The translations under genes and the position numbers were made by a program. Source: Strongylocentrotus purpuratus (Eukaryota > Echinodermata > Echinoidea > Camarodonta > Strongylocentrotidae). From it: a DNA stretch of 64,000 nt. The DNA is taken from contig NW_022145611.1 of NCBI RefSeq assembly GCF_000002235.5, positions 13,796,882-13,860,881 of the forward strand, in the 5' to 3' direction. Within the stretch, counting starts at the first letter, position 1; the number at the start of each line of letters is the position of its first letter. Below the pieces are notes generated by a model, which ran no database searches, was not told where the DNA came from, and saw only the letters and a program-made list of their open reading frames with translations. This document shows, in pieces, positions 1 through 12,800 of this stretch.

Positions 1-1267
1 CTTGATATACTTGCGTATCACCTAACTCTTGGCCCCTTAATTGCTGGGCAAAAAAAGAATAACGTGCTTGGCTTTTGTCACGATGAAGAATGAAAAAGAA
101 ACATCATTTATACTAGTAATGATGAAAAAACAAAGTTTAATCTGAGGCTTATTTTATTGCTACAGCTTGCTCACTTTGCTCTCTCGCATCAGGTTTATGA
201 ATATAAACCTAGCGATAGAGCCTATAATCACGGCAATAAGTGTACTTTGTACTTGGTTCCGACTTGGTTGTTCCTCCACAATACTCGTCTGAGTTTTAAC
301 TGGATGTGCGGATAGGGTGGATTGTTTTGTAGATGGGGGTGGGGGGGGGGTGACTTCAGGGCAATTTTGAATTTGACAGAATCAGTGAGGGCGATAGGCT
401 TTAGGCAGAAGATGATAGTGACGCCGCCATATTTTTGTAATTAGATGCTAGATAATTACGTATGTAGGCTAGCTGTTTCCAATTAATTCAAGATCGATGC
501 ATATATAATTATATACCGACTTCGGCGTTAAAAAGTTGTCACAGGGACTAATCACGACCGAAATTGGTCAGCCTTCCAGCACGTGTGGGATTTGAATTAT
601 ATAGCAGTATTCATTTCTTGTTATGGGGGGGGGGGGGGGGGTCATCAGTGGGCAAATTAAATGGGGGCGGATTTACTGACAAACAAAAAGTGTGATTCTA
701 CTTTTAAAGAATTGAATCTTGAGTTTGTTTTTGTTGTTAATTGTCAGTTAAGAGAGTGCTCACTATATTTCATTATTTTCTCAGCTGCTTCAAACACATA
801 TTCATCATAGACCCGGCCCAATATTCATCATAGACCCGGCCCAATTTGGCCAAGGCCCATTAAACCAAATCAGGTTTACCAAAGAGAATCCTTTTTTTCT
901 TCCAGAACTTGTAACTGCCCCTGCCCCTTACCCCGCCCCACCCACCCCCTCCCCCCACATGTGCGCCGACCCATACCCTGTCACTTTCATTTTTACTTCT
1001 TAAAGTTAGATCAAGGAACTCCTTGGTTAGATATTCATGCATCGTGCTGGTAATTTAAGGGGTGTGTCAAATAATGGTTTGGCCTTGGGGATACTGATAA
1101 AGTGCCCTAGGAAAATCACATCACCAGGCACGACTGTGCCAAAGAGCGCGGTCCACAAGGTAGTGTTGAAAATTAATTCTGTCCTTCGCGCACGGGTGCT
1201 CGCCATAAAAGGTCGTGTTTATGCGGTATGCAAGGTGCATATCTTGCCGAATTATAAAGTCAAAGAA
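1..1267. other. Upstream region of gephyrin, no gene seen
   Basis: I see no supported gene in this stretch. It holds two G homopolymers (near 339-350 and 624-640), a C-rich patch near 915-957, and a tandem pair of 23-bp units at 798-820 and 821-843. It must contain the gephyrin 5' UTR and promoter, but no TATA box or other core promoter element could be placed with confidence. The gephyrin reading frame stays open upstream of its ATG as far as an ATG at 1037. Confidence 0.6.
798..843. repeat. Tandem pair of 23-bp repeats
   Basis: Two back-to-back identical units, 798-820 and 821-843, share the core cccggccca. It is a short local duplication upstream of gephyrin with no known function. Confidence 0.8.
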
Positions 1268-1313
1268 ATGGCGTCAACTAAACGAAACACAATAAGAGTT
1301 GGTATTCTAACAG
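1268..1313 (+). CDS. GPHN: Gephyrin exon 1 (residues 1-15)
   Basis: It encodes [15 protein letters not shown], the first beta strand of the G domain, and ends in phase 1 at a strong donor (gtgagt). The start is chosen because IRVGILTVSD matches the family N-terminus. The frame is open upstream to an ATG at 1037, so an extension of 77 residues cannot be excluded. Confidence 0.9.
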
Positions 1314-4300
1314 GTGAGTTCATTTTCCACTTTTCCATTACTTTTCACGATGCAGATTAGCTGCAGTGCACCAATATTCGCAGGCACTAAACGCTTTTCT
1401 CCTCTTTAGTCCCACCTGCTCAATAATTTGTGTGAAGTGGGCTCTGCTTGTGGAAATGAAATTCAATTGTTTTTGTCTAGAAATTATTCGGAGAATATTT
1501 TCGATTACTAAATGAGTTTCGCTACGTCTATCTATTTATTTCAATGAAATATGTATAGAAATGTTTAATGTTAGAAATTGCATCAAATTTGGGCAATAAT
1601 TTGAAAAGAGAGAGAAAAATGAAGATTATAAAAAAAAGTCTTGCTTATATTTTCTATTGTTTAATTCGTTTTACACATTGAAACTTTAAATCATGAATCT
1701 TGATTAGATAATCCCTAACAGCTTTTTAAAGCTAAACTGGGATGTAGTGACAGCAGTTGATGGTGCAGACAACAAATGTCAAAATGGTGTAAAATTGTCT
1801 ACCGGTAGGCTACTTACAAATAAAATACTTATTGGTGAGTAAACACCTAGACCGAAAGCTTTAGTCCCTGATATCTGATATCTGCTGAGATTACATCTGG
1901 CTCCTCTGACCGCCTGTATACATAGACTGAAGTACATCGTATGGGATAGTGTGTGGAAGGAATGGGTCAGTTTAGCCGGACTGGGCAGAGATGAATGAAA
2001 TATGCTAGGAGATTCTTCACTCTTTACGTCTTCATATATCCACTTTGGCTGCAATATTACACTCCATCTTATTGTAAAAAATAATTAAAACAGAAATATT
2101 TACTTCAACTTATGACAGCTTGTTCATTTCCTAAATCAATGTTTAATTTGTTCTTTACATTTCAGTCTATAGTCTAGTTGTAATCATATTTGTTTAACCT
2201 TCTTTGTTTCTCCTTCTTTGTTTCTCCTTTTTTGTGATATATACGTTTTACATTTATAAACATAAATAATAAAGTGGTTTATCTGGTCTGTTTCAGTAAG
2301 CGATACTTGCTCAAGAAAGGAAGCTGTGGACAAAAGTGGTCCAAACTTGAAGAAGTTAGCTGAAGATACGGATGGGTAAGACATTTTAGATTTGACATAT
2401 TAAAAGTAGCTTAATTGAATGTTACCATGTGAATGCTTTGTAATTAAAAACAATGAGGGTCCAATTTTTATTTTTGATCATATACACATTAACAGTAGAT
2501 CCATTTATTCCTTTGCTATTTAGGATGATTTGGGGTATTTGGTTATTTTCTGTCCCGTATCTTAATAATAGTAATAAAAACTGAACAAAAGTTGGTACAG
2601 ACAGCATTGTTTCCTTGATTTATATTTTATCTGATCCAAGCTATGGTATGGCTATATTCTTGATAGAACTATCAGATAACCTGAAGTCAAATATGCTGTT
2701 GGTAACTTATTGGGCAAAATACATTGGACTACATATTGAACGATATAAGTATTTGAGGAGAGATTATTTATATCACAATCACACAATACAAGAATATATT
2801 GATACGGTACGTAAATCGGTTATAAAGTTTATGGATATTTTCAAGGCTTTTAAAGGTGTAGTAGATATGGAATTGCCTCTAATGTCGGGTACATTTATAT
2901 TACTAATTTCACATCGCTGTGTAATTCCAAGTGATATATTGATGTATGTTTAATCTTCAAACTTTGTAGTATGGCAGCATTTAAGTGTGTGATAATTGTG
3001 ATTACATTATTATTATGATAATGTATATTGATACGGTATGGTTTGATCCTTTTTGAAGAAAAAAGTAATACCATTGAAAAGTGAGTTGTGAAATTAGTGA
3101 TGTACATGAATTAATAATTTTCTCATATAGTATAACTACAAATGTAATATTTGCTTGTTACTGTCAACAAATCAATAACTTCACAACAAGCTAAAATGTG
3201 GTGATTCATATTGAGATGATTAGTTTCACAAAATTGGAGAACAGACTTTGAGCAAATACCACACTTTTTGTAGTGCACTAGTCAGAATAAAATGCATACA
3301 GTTTGCTTTTATTCTTACTTATACTAAGCCCTTCAATATTTTTTCTTGAAACTCAAGTTTGGTTGATTATTTATTTGTTATTATGGCTAAATCATCGCTA
3401 TGTATATTATCAATAGAAAGAGTGTTTATTCCTCTTTAAAATGATAGCCCATTTGATATTATTTTTCAGTCATGGAATGTGCATTGCATCGAAACAAGAG
3501 GCAAGGTAAAAAGTGAAAAGTTGCAAAATGTACTGCTCATGTTCAGCTGTGCATTCTTCTTTCTTTGAAGAGTGTAAAACTGCTGAGTGGTGCACTTATC
3601 TGATGTTGTTGCATCTTTTCACTTTTGACCCTGCCCCTTAATCTGATGTACTGTTCATTCCATGCCTGCAACAAATATCACTTTAAAAGAAGAATAAACA
3701 TACTTTCTAATGGTACTAAATAAAGCGAAAATTATCCCATGACAAGAGATATAATTGATCAAACTTGAGTTTCCAAACTTTTTTGTGAGCATTTTATATT
3801 TATTTGATTTATCAATATTGTTATGCAATCTCACTTTTATCACATTCAACAGACTTGATGGTGTAATTGTAGCCACAGGAATTGTTCCAGATGAAATCTC
3901 AAATATCAAGGTAAGAACTAAGAATGACACATTTTGAAGTAACAACTTCAATGAATAAGAATGCAAAGAAATGAAATGCGTAATCTATAGCAAAATGAAG
4001 GAAACTTTGTCAGGATGTTAAAAATTGATTTGCTGTAAATATGACATGTCAAGCCTGTGACATGTGAAGAAAGAAGAACATAGTTCTCAAAATGTGATGT
4101 ATCAATGAATACCGTAGTATCAATTTTGCCTATAAATAATAAGAACAAACCTGTCTTGACAGTAGTTTACATATATTTATTTTAAAAATCCTTAATTGAC
4201 TGGCTAAATATATGCATAGGCAAGGAGAGTAATGTATAACTTTCATTGTAGCATTGGCTTGCACTTCTGTTAAATACTTTCTGAACTCTTTCGCTAAAAC

Positions 4301-6811
4301 AATTTCCAATTTTTTTCTTCTCCATTCTCTCCTTTAAACCGTCTAGGTCTAGTCTTTCAATATAAAAGTGTATTACTACATTAAAGAAATAACTTTGATT
4401 TACAATTTCGATTTCATCTTACCAATGCTGTATAATTTCTGCAAAAATGACTCACAATATGTATTTTTGTTTTTATATGTTTATATTTCTCTGTAGTCTA
4501 TATTCTATTTTTTTTTGTAAATTGAACATTTTCAGCCTGCAAGCTGCTTTGCTTGATGTGTTTTTACAATAAATTTAAGAGCTTAATATTGTTAATGAGC
4601 GCAAATACACATCACGTACATGCATGCTCTTCCTCGGCAAAAATGTACAAGTCAGCAACCTCTCCATATTTGGGTTCCCATTACATTGTCATATAGCACA
4701 ACGTTGATTCTTATCCTACATTTGATTTGTAGAATAGTTACTTCTATTTCATTCTTGATTTGTGTATCCCATTAAAACCTTGACAGGAGACTCTGTTAGA
4801 ATGGAGTGATGTGAAGGAGCTTGATCTCATTCTGACCACGGGTGGTACAGGATTCGCTGATAGGGATGTCACACCAGAGGTAAGACTCGTGATAATAATA
4901 ACAATAATAATATTCTGCCTATATAGGGCTTAATACAAATGTCTCTAAGCGCTTTACAGATATACTATTACCCCGGTCATTGGATTCAGTGCTTGCACGC
5001 ACACACTGTGCAACATCTCCACTCCTGGGGAGCATTCCAGCCAGGCGTGTGGGCTTCAGATATCATTGGAAAACAGGAAAAGGAAATAGATTAGTTTTGT
5101 AATTATACATGCAAAAAAATGAAGTTCATTTTGAATCGAATTGATTTATTTCCACATCTCCATAAAAAACAACATAATCCTTTGTTTTACATAACAAAAC
5201 AAAAAAAGTAATAAATATGAATAACAATTCAGCTGAGGTAAATGAATTGCCGAAGGTATTAAAGATTATACCCATACTTCAAAGATGTTTGGGTTTGAAT
5301 ACCTGCATGTGTTTTTTAATTTTTATGTGTGGCAGTGAGTGAATTTGATGACTTGGGTAATAATTCTTTAAAGCCTAGTTGATTTCTATAATCCCAGATT
5401 ATCATTACCGGTATGTATTATGACTTGTAATGTTTACTCTGTAATATGAAATGTTGGACTTTGTACAATACTTGTGACAAAAGTCAATGTTTCTGCACAA
5501 GTCAAAAAGAGAAACAATGAGAAAGGACCAATACATTTTTAGAACAAATTAAATTTCTTAATTTTTTAATATCAATCTCTCTTTCCTCACAGTTGCTCAT
5601 TCATCTTTGCTTTTTGTATGTATGTTTTATCATTGACACATTGTTGTTTTGCTACAGGCCACAAAGTCAGTGTTGGAGAAAGAAGCTCCGGGGCTGGCGA
5701 TGGTCATGCTCATGGGATCCCTCAAGATCACACCATTAGCTGTCTTATCAAGGTATCCTGACTAACATGTACCTATTTCACACTTAAGTGACTTAATGGT
5801 ATAAAATGACTTATTGAGGTTTTAGTATGTCACATTTTAATGAATTAAAAACATTAAAGGGGGTGTGGCATGGCAAATACATACTGGTTAACGGCATCTA
5901 TGACTTCTTTTGGACAACTGCACGTAAACGAATGGACTTGATTAACGGTCAGTGCGCTAGCGTTCACGTATGTGAATACTGAAGTCTCGTCGTCCATAGT
6001 CGTATTATACCCGAATCGCCCCGAGTCAGGCCACAGGAAAGACACATAGTCTCGTCATGCTACACCCCCTTTAACTGTCCAATCAAGATCTACGAACTTA
6101 TATTTGTGACACTTGAGAAAATTGATGACACTAGGTTTGTAGGCATGGGCGAGGCATTTTATCTCAAATTGTTTCTCTTGACCCAAGTAGAGTAGACAGG
6201 TACCTTGTAGGGAGAAGTCCCTTTAGGGCAATGTATGGCAGCTCTGCCAAAGTGAAAGTAATGGTACGAGATACAGATAACAATAATAAAAACAGATTTA
6301 TTGCTCCTTCACCAAAGATAGTATTTTACTATTTAAAGACATTTTAAAGATTTGCAAAGTGATCATTACGGTAACATTTGAATATGTAATTATTCATTAT
6401 ATGAATAAAGATATAGAATTGACTTCTTTTTTTCAAACCCAGACTAACAAATTGTATATCTTATTCCATGATGAATGTTAGGTCTGTTTGTGGAATCAGG
6501 AAGAGGACACTGATTGTCAATCTACCAGGCAGTCTTAAAGGTTCACAGGTAGGAAGATGAAGGGTGAAAGAAAGAAATAAAGAGGGTACAAGAGGGGGTG
6601 GGATTGGGTGAGAGGGAGGGAGGAAGGGAGAGAGAAATGATTGAAAGAGGATGAGGAAGGGAGGGAGGGATAGAGAAACACAGGGAGTGTGGTAGGAAGA
6701 GACGGAGAAGGAGAAGGTAAGATTTATTTTTAAAAAGACAGGAGAAACCCATGGAGAGCCTTGAAGGAGAGAAAGAGAGAGGGAGGGAGAGATAGAGAGA
6801 GAAAGAGAGCA

Positions 6812-6843
<32 letters not shown>

Positions 6844-9800
6844 GGGGGGGGGGGGGAGAGAAAGAGCCAGAAAGAAGAGGGAAATATAGTTGCAAAAATA
6901 AAAAGCCCTAAAAGAAAATGAAAGAGAACCTGGGTAGATTTTTGATGTATGCAAAGATGAACTTATATCATGCAGGAAAATACAATGACATGTAGTGTTT
7001 TATGTGCAAATACGTTTTACATTGATGGAATAAGAGTATCTTGCCTTAAAGTAACCCTGTATCTTTCAAAAATTGTTTGTTTTGCAGGAATGTTTTGGCT
7101 TTGTCCAGCCTTCTCTCAGCCATGCTATTCAGCTGCTGAAGGGAGAACGAGCCTGCGTCAAAGCGACTCATAAAGAACTGGCTGCGTCAGGACCACAGCC
7201 AGGACCACAGCCAGGACCACTGCCAGGACCACAGCCTATCAACATGGTTTCAGTGAGTGTTTGAGGGAAATAAGTCATTTTGGGGACTGATTTGGGATAT
7301 ATAAACGAACTTCAAAATTGTTTATTTCAATCATCATAGAAAAATGCCCATAATTTTCTTGACTTCATATTTTTGTCTCTTTGGACAATCAGCTTCATGT
7401 TTGTTTCTTCTCAATCATCATACAAAATAAAATACATGCAAACATTTGTAGAGCATATGGGGGTAGGGATTAGTGAAGAAAACAAACAAACTGTAACAAC
7501 AGAATCAGACCATAACAAAAGGAAAGATATCTAGTGGTCTATAGTATAGGGATAACAGTTGAAAATTGTTTGAATTTTGTATTGGTTTGAATTTAACATC
7601 TGAAGCCCCACCTCCCTTTAAAAGGGATGATAATTTTTGTTTTCAACTTGCAAGGCATGAATTTACACTAATGTGTGGATTTACTTTAATTTTAGTTTGG
7701 AAAGCATGTGTTAGTGCTGTTTAATATTGAAGGTTTTGAAGAGGGATGCATGAGCCCAGATTTCAGACTTTTTGTTGAAAATAATGCTGTCCTGTCAAAC
7801 CGACTAATTATAATATAAATATTAATAATCTAATTGTCAGTAACAGCAACAATCATCTGTGCACTGCAAATTAAAACGATGATTAATAATGATTAGATTA
7901 TAATTAATGTCAATGCCAGAGTGGTCAATGCAAAGCACATATTTATTTCATTTTTGTAAACAAATTACACTCTTTGCATTCATTCAATATCCTCTACATA
8001 TATCGGTAGTGAAAAAAAATTATGATCTAGGAACAAGTGCATATGACATTGTTGATTTAGAGATTGTAGATTTGCCTAGTTTATTAGGCGTCTTGATTCG
8101 CATGATTCGATATTCCTCAGTTAGCAATCTCGTCTTGTTAGAGGGGTTGATTATCATATTCAGGCAATAAATGTCATCAAACGTCATCAAAATAAGAGCG
8201 AATTAAAGGAATGGCTGTTGCACTGCTTATCAGCTATTCATATTGTATAATAACTGCTCTTCTTGTTTTCTCTTGACAATTTTTCTCTTTGCTGTTGATG
8301 TGAGATTAGGATGTCCAGGCATAGTGTCATTTACATAACTTGCTTTGTATCTTTGTAGACGAAAAAGAAAACCCTAAAGCGTAAACAAATAAAAATTCTC
8401 AGAAGACATGAAATGTGTCTTAAATTCATTCATATTTGAAATTCATTTATATGATACCTTACTTAGCCATTGTGTGACTAATAAATACATCCATTTTGGC
8501 ACATCATACATAATATCTTCATCCTCGTAATCTCTTATGGAACAACAAAATTACACTGGTTCTTAGACAAACTGTGGATTCTCATCAGGCTAGAAGTGGC
8601 AAAAAGATGTGGAAGAAATGCGTGGAGAGTTCCATTTCCAACAAAGAACTTTCAAGGAAACTTTCTTTATGTGTATGTTCAGGCTGCTCACAGATTGAAG
8701 AAGAAGAAGAAGAAGAAGAAAAAGAGGAAACACAAACGGCCAAGAACAACCAGCCCTTTACCCAGTGATGAAAGTGAGGCTGTGGTGTCGGCAGAGACAT
8801 GGCATGATCAGGATAACCTTGAAGACCATCACTCATCACCAGAGAGAGGTAGATCTCCGGCGGATCATGCACACCAGGGCAATGCAAGCCCGAGGCTCGA
8901 ATCAAGTCCCGTCAGTGATGGACTGGATGCAGAGAGAAAAGAAAATGAGAGAGAGGTGGAGGAAGAGATGGAGGAAGGGAAGGATGATGTGGAGGATGAG
9001 GAGGTGGAGGATAGTGAAATGGAGGCAGTGTCACCATCGAGCATGACAAACCCTGTCAATATGGACGTTATCATGAGCAGCCTGAAGCACATCGATGACA
9101 AGGACGACGACGACGATGATGATGTCGAAAGTCCTGAAAGTCGTGTTAACGATGAGAGTAACCCTGAGAGTGAGGAGGAGGTCAACAGCGAGCAAGGGAA
9201 ATCCCCTACACCTTACACCAAACCTAGAGTGATGATCATCCGAAGAACATCTGGGTCACCTATTAAGAGGACAATCGAGAGGGTGGATGACAGTGATGAT
9301 GAAGAGAGTGGTGACGAGGGATGGTCTTTGTTGGAGAATAAAGATGATGGTGATGATGATGATGAACAAAACAAAAGCAGTGAAGAGGATGCATCCTTCA
9401 CAAGAACTAGGCATTTATCTCCTATCACCACTATTGATATGAGTGCCATTAGAGGAGATGTTGTGCGTAAACCGTTGTACGCATCTGAGACACGCTCCTC
9501 TCGTGAACCTGACCTGGGAGTCTTCCAGTTCGATCCCGAGGACACCGAGGGTAACAGGGAATCACCAAAGAAACAACGGAGGGTCATTGTTCTTTCGCGG
9601 CCCTTTGGCAAAGCCCCAAAGCAGAAGAAGCCGACTAAGAAGGCCACTTCCAAGAAGACCAAGCCTGAAGCAATGGTTCATAAAATCCAAGCTGGTAAGC
9701 CCCTGAACACCTTCTTGAGGACGTGTGCGCTGCTGACGGACATCACCCTTTCACGGGGCAAGCGCAACGTGAAGCGCCACCTCGTGACGCGACAAAGAGG

Positions 9801-12800
9801 GGACCAGGAGGTTGATACGGGTATCTGGAAGCGAGGAGAGCAGGTGCAGGAGAGGAACAGGGTCGATGATTTGTTTGCACCCACTGATAAAGGGAGGAAG
9901 GAACAAGAACTGATCAAGAAGAATAAGCGGAGGGACGAGTACGTGGTAGCATGGTACCTGTGGTGTCCTGGACATGGGAAGTGTCATAGGAAGTGTGGCG
10001 GATATGGCGCATGTGTCGAAGGTGAGAAATTTCTACCATTTTATTTTTTTTAAGGATAGAATTTGTAATCTTGCATTAAATGTAAAGATTGCCTAGCATG
10101 CCGACTACCAAATTGAGTATTATGAAAATGTTCATATTAAAATTTTGGATGGAATAAGGAATACTATTGCAAAAATATTTTTGCAAAACTTAATCTCCTT
10201 GCTAGTTTGAAAAGGTTCTGAGTTATAATCTAAAACTGAGTTATAATAAATAGAAGCACGAAAGATTGTTACGAATTATCTTACATTATAAATATGTTAT
10301 GAATATATGCTAATTCCAAGGGGTTGATAGTAATAAACCATGCATGATCGAATTAAAATGAACAAATCGTCTTGATTTTTATTGTATTAAGATAATTTAA
10401 AGTTGTTTGTCTGGATAATGTAAGATATTTACCCTGACCCAACAAGATGCATTTGACCTCATAAGAGACTTAATCCAATTTGATGATCAGAAATTGTAAA
10501 TCATTTTTAGAGTTTCGAGTCATTCCCCATAAGGAGCCATTTTTCTTTCCCCCCACATGCCCACCATGCAAACACATTTCCGCTCTGATCTTGCTTACCT
10601 CCAGGTTGCCCAGGAGTTTCCCACAAACAAGACCGTCACAACTGCTCCGTCCTGGTCAACCTCAAACTCTACCTTGGAGACCTTGACCACTGGGTAGTGA
10701 CCATCACTGGACAGCACGTTGACCCCAAGGACGCGGTCATCTGGACCCCTCCGCCCAAGGATAAGCTCCGTCACGGTGTGGACGTTACGGACTTGATCGT
10801 GTCTCACTGCCAGAAGGGAGATAGTTTGGATGAGATCCACCAGAAACTGATGGAGGACCCAGAACTTAAAGGGATAGCTCCCACTAAGAGGAGATTGACT
10901 CATTTGTTGTATAACAGCAGACACCTTAAGACAAAGAGAAGAAGCCACGTTCAAGAGGAAGAGGAGGAGGAGGAGATAGATGATGAGGCTGAATCATGAC
11001 ATCGGCCTTCTTAAAAACCTCATTCTCCTATTTTATTTTTTACTGTTTTTCTCACTCTTCTTGTGCCAATGCTTTTGATCTGCACATTTACTGAAAAGCC
11101 AAACTGGCTGATTTGTTCAGACAATAGATCACAATGGACTATAATATTACACATAACATTATAAATACATACAGGGTATATAAATGAACAGATTCTGGTC
11201 GTAACCCGACATGCAGTGAACAGTTACACTTCTACCATCAATATAGTAGAAAGTTTTGATCAAATTGCCTTCCGAAGAATGATAAGGTTCCTGGGATATC
11301 ATGCTTGCATGGCAGATAAGTGTTTTGTGATATTGAGCTGCTGCAAAATGAGAAATTATCATTTAAATGTATTTAAATTTAACATGTTTTTGAAGTTCAC
11401 AGGTGGTGGTTTAGATTGGTGAAAGTGTTTCATGTTGTGAAGCAACTGAATCACAACTGTCATAACACTAAATTTTTACAATTTCCAAAAGATTCTTGCT
11501 ACAAAAAAAGTAATTCTTAGCAATTCACGAAAGCTTCATGCAGTCATGAAATTTTCTGGATTTACATTACATTATGGTGGCCATTCTTACATTCTGCCAA
11601 GATTATCAACAGGAAACAATGTGATATGAATCATCTCGAATAAAAGAAATAATCAAGATGTCTGTAATTATTGTGTAATTAACTACTTGTAATTGCATGA
11701 ACAAAATAATGTTATTGAAATCAATCTTCCTATCACATGTACATGTCTGGTATGACATCCAATTATCAACAGCGGCATGTATTCTGAATTTCTAACATCT
11801 ACTAAACAATTAACATTTTCATACTCTTTCCAATCAAGACGAATCAATTAAAACAAAACCAAGTGAAACAAAATATTGTTTTGATTACATTTAGATTAAA
11901 AATGATGACCATGTTATATGCAGGTGTCATAGTCAAGTAGTCTAAGCTTCTGACTGGAGATTAAAGGTCGTGGGTTCGAACCCCAGGGCAGCGCTAGTAT
12001 ACAAATGATGCATGCGCATGAGTTCATTCTATGATCTATTCGCACTCGAGTTGAGGCTGTGTGTATCTATCGCACAAAGCTGTTAGGCTGAGTGCGATAG
12101 ATACACACACCATCAACGAGGGCGGATAGATCGTATAATGAACGAATGAAAACATGCATCATTTTTTATATACAACGAAACTCCTAGATCCTTGTTATTT
12201 GATGTAAAAAGAATTCATTCAAGATTGTTTTGTGACAGTATGGCTGACAAATAAATCTGTTCAAGAATAGGCCCATGCACACACTGTATTAAGCGCTCTT
12301 ACCTCTACGCGCACTACTGCGTATCATGTACATGCACTAAAAAAACGTGTGATAGTATGGAAACTATTGCACGCTTTTTCATGAAAAAATGTGTGTAGTC
12401 TCAGTAAATGAATCACACGTGACCGAGCATGACCAATCATTTGATTAGGGTCTGGGAGTGAGTTGTATAATGCCCTTTAGCCAAACGTTATTCTGCATTT
12501 GCCACTCTCCACAACTCCACCCATGGGTGTTTAATCAGGACCGGTAGGAAGGAATTCTTAGAATGGTGTGAACACCAAAACTGGTAGCCTAAGTATAGCC
12601 AGGGTAATGCCTTGAGCACCTTTTGTGGTGGATATGAGAGCTATACAAATATCCAATATTATTATTACTTTCATATGAGAACTTATCCTAATTGTGCACA
12701 CTTTTAATACTTACTGACTATTACAAATTTGATTGATATACTGCCACGTTTAATTCAATTCAATTAAAGTGGGAATAAATGTCATAAACCCCTCTTAGAT

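Noticed and set aside
2615..2953. 112-codon open frame in gephyrin intron 2
   Set aside because: Non-ATG start, AT-rich composition, no domain; it lies in an intron defined by phase-consistent exons.
6461..6954. Minus-strand Leu/Ser-rich frames
   Set aside because: They are translations of the purine tract and overlap gephyrin exon 6 on the other strand.
7088..8768. Splicing of gephyrin exon 7 to the exon at 8589
   Set aside because: Exon 7 ends in phase 0, which reads the 8589 exon in a frame that stops at 8766-8768 instead of the 477-codon frame. A short truncated isoform is conceivable but unsupported.
11920..11995. Functional tRNA gene
   Set aside because: The B box is good but the acceptor stem does not pair, and it adjoins repeat sequence.
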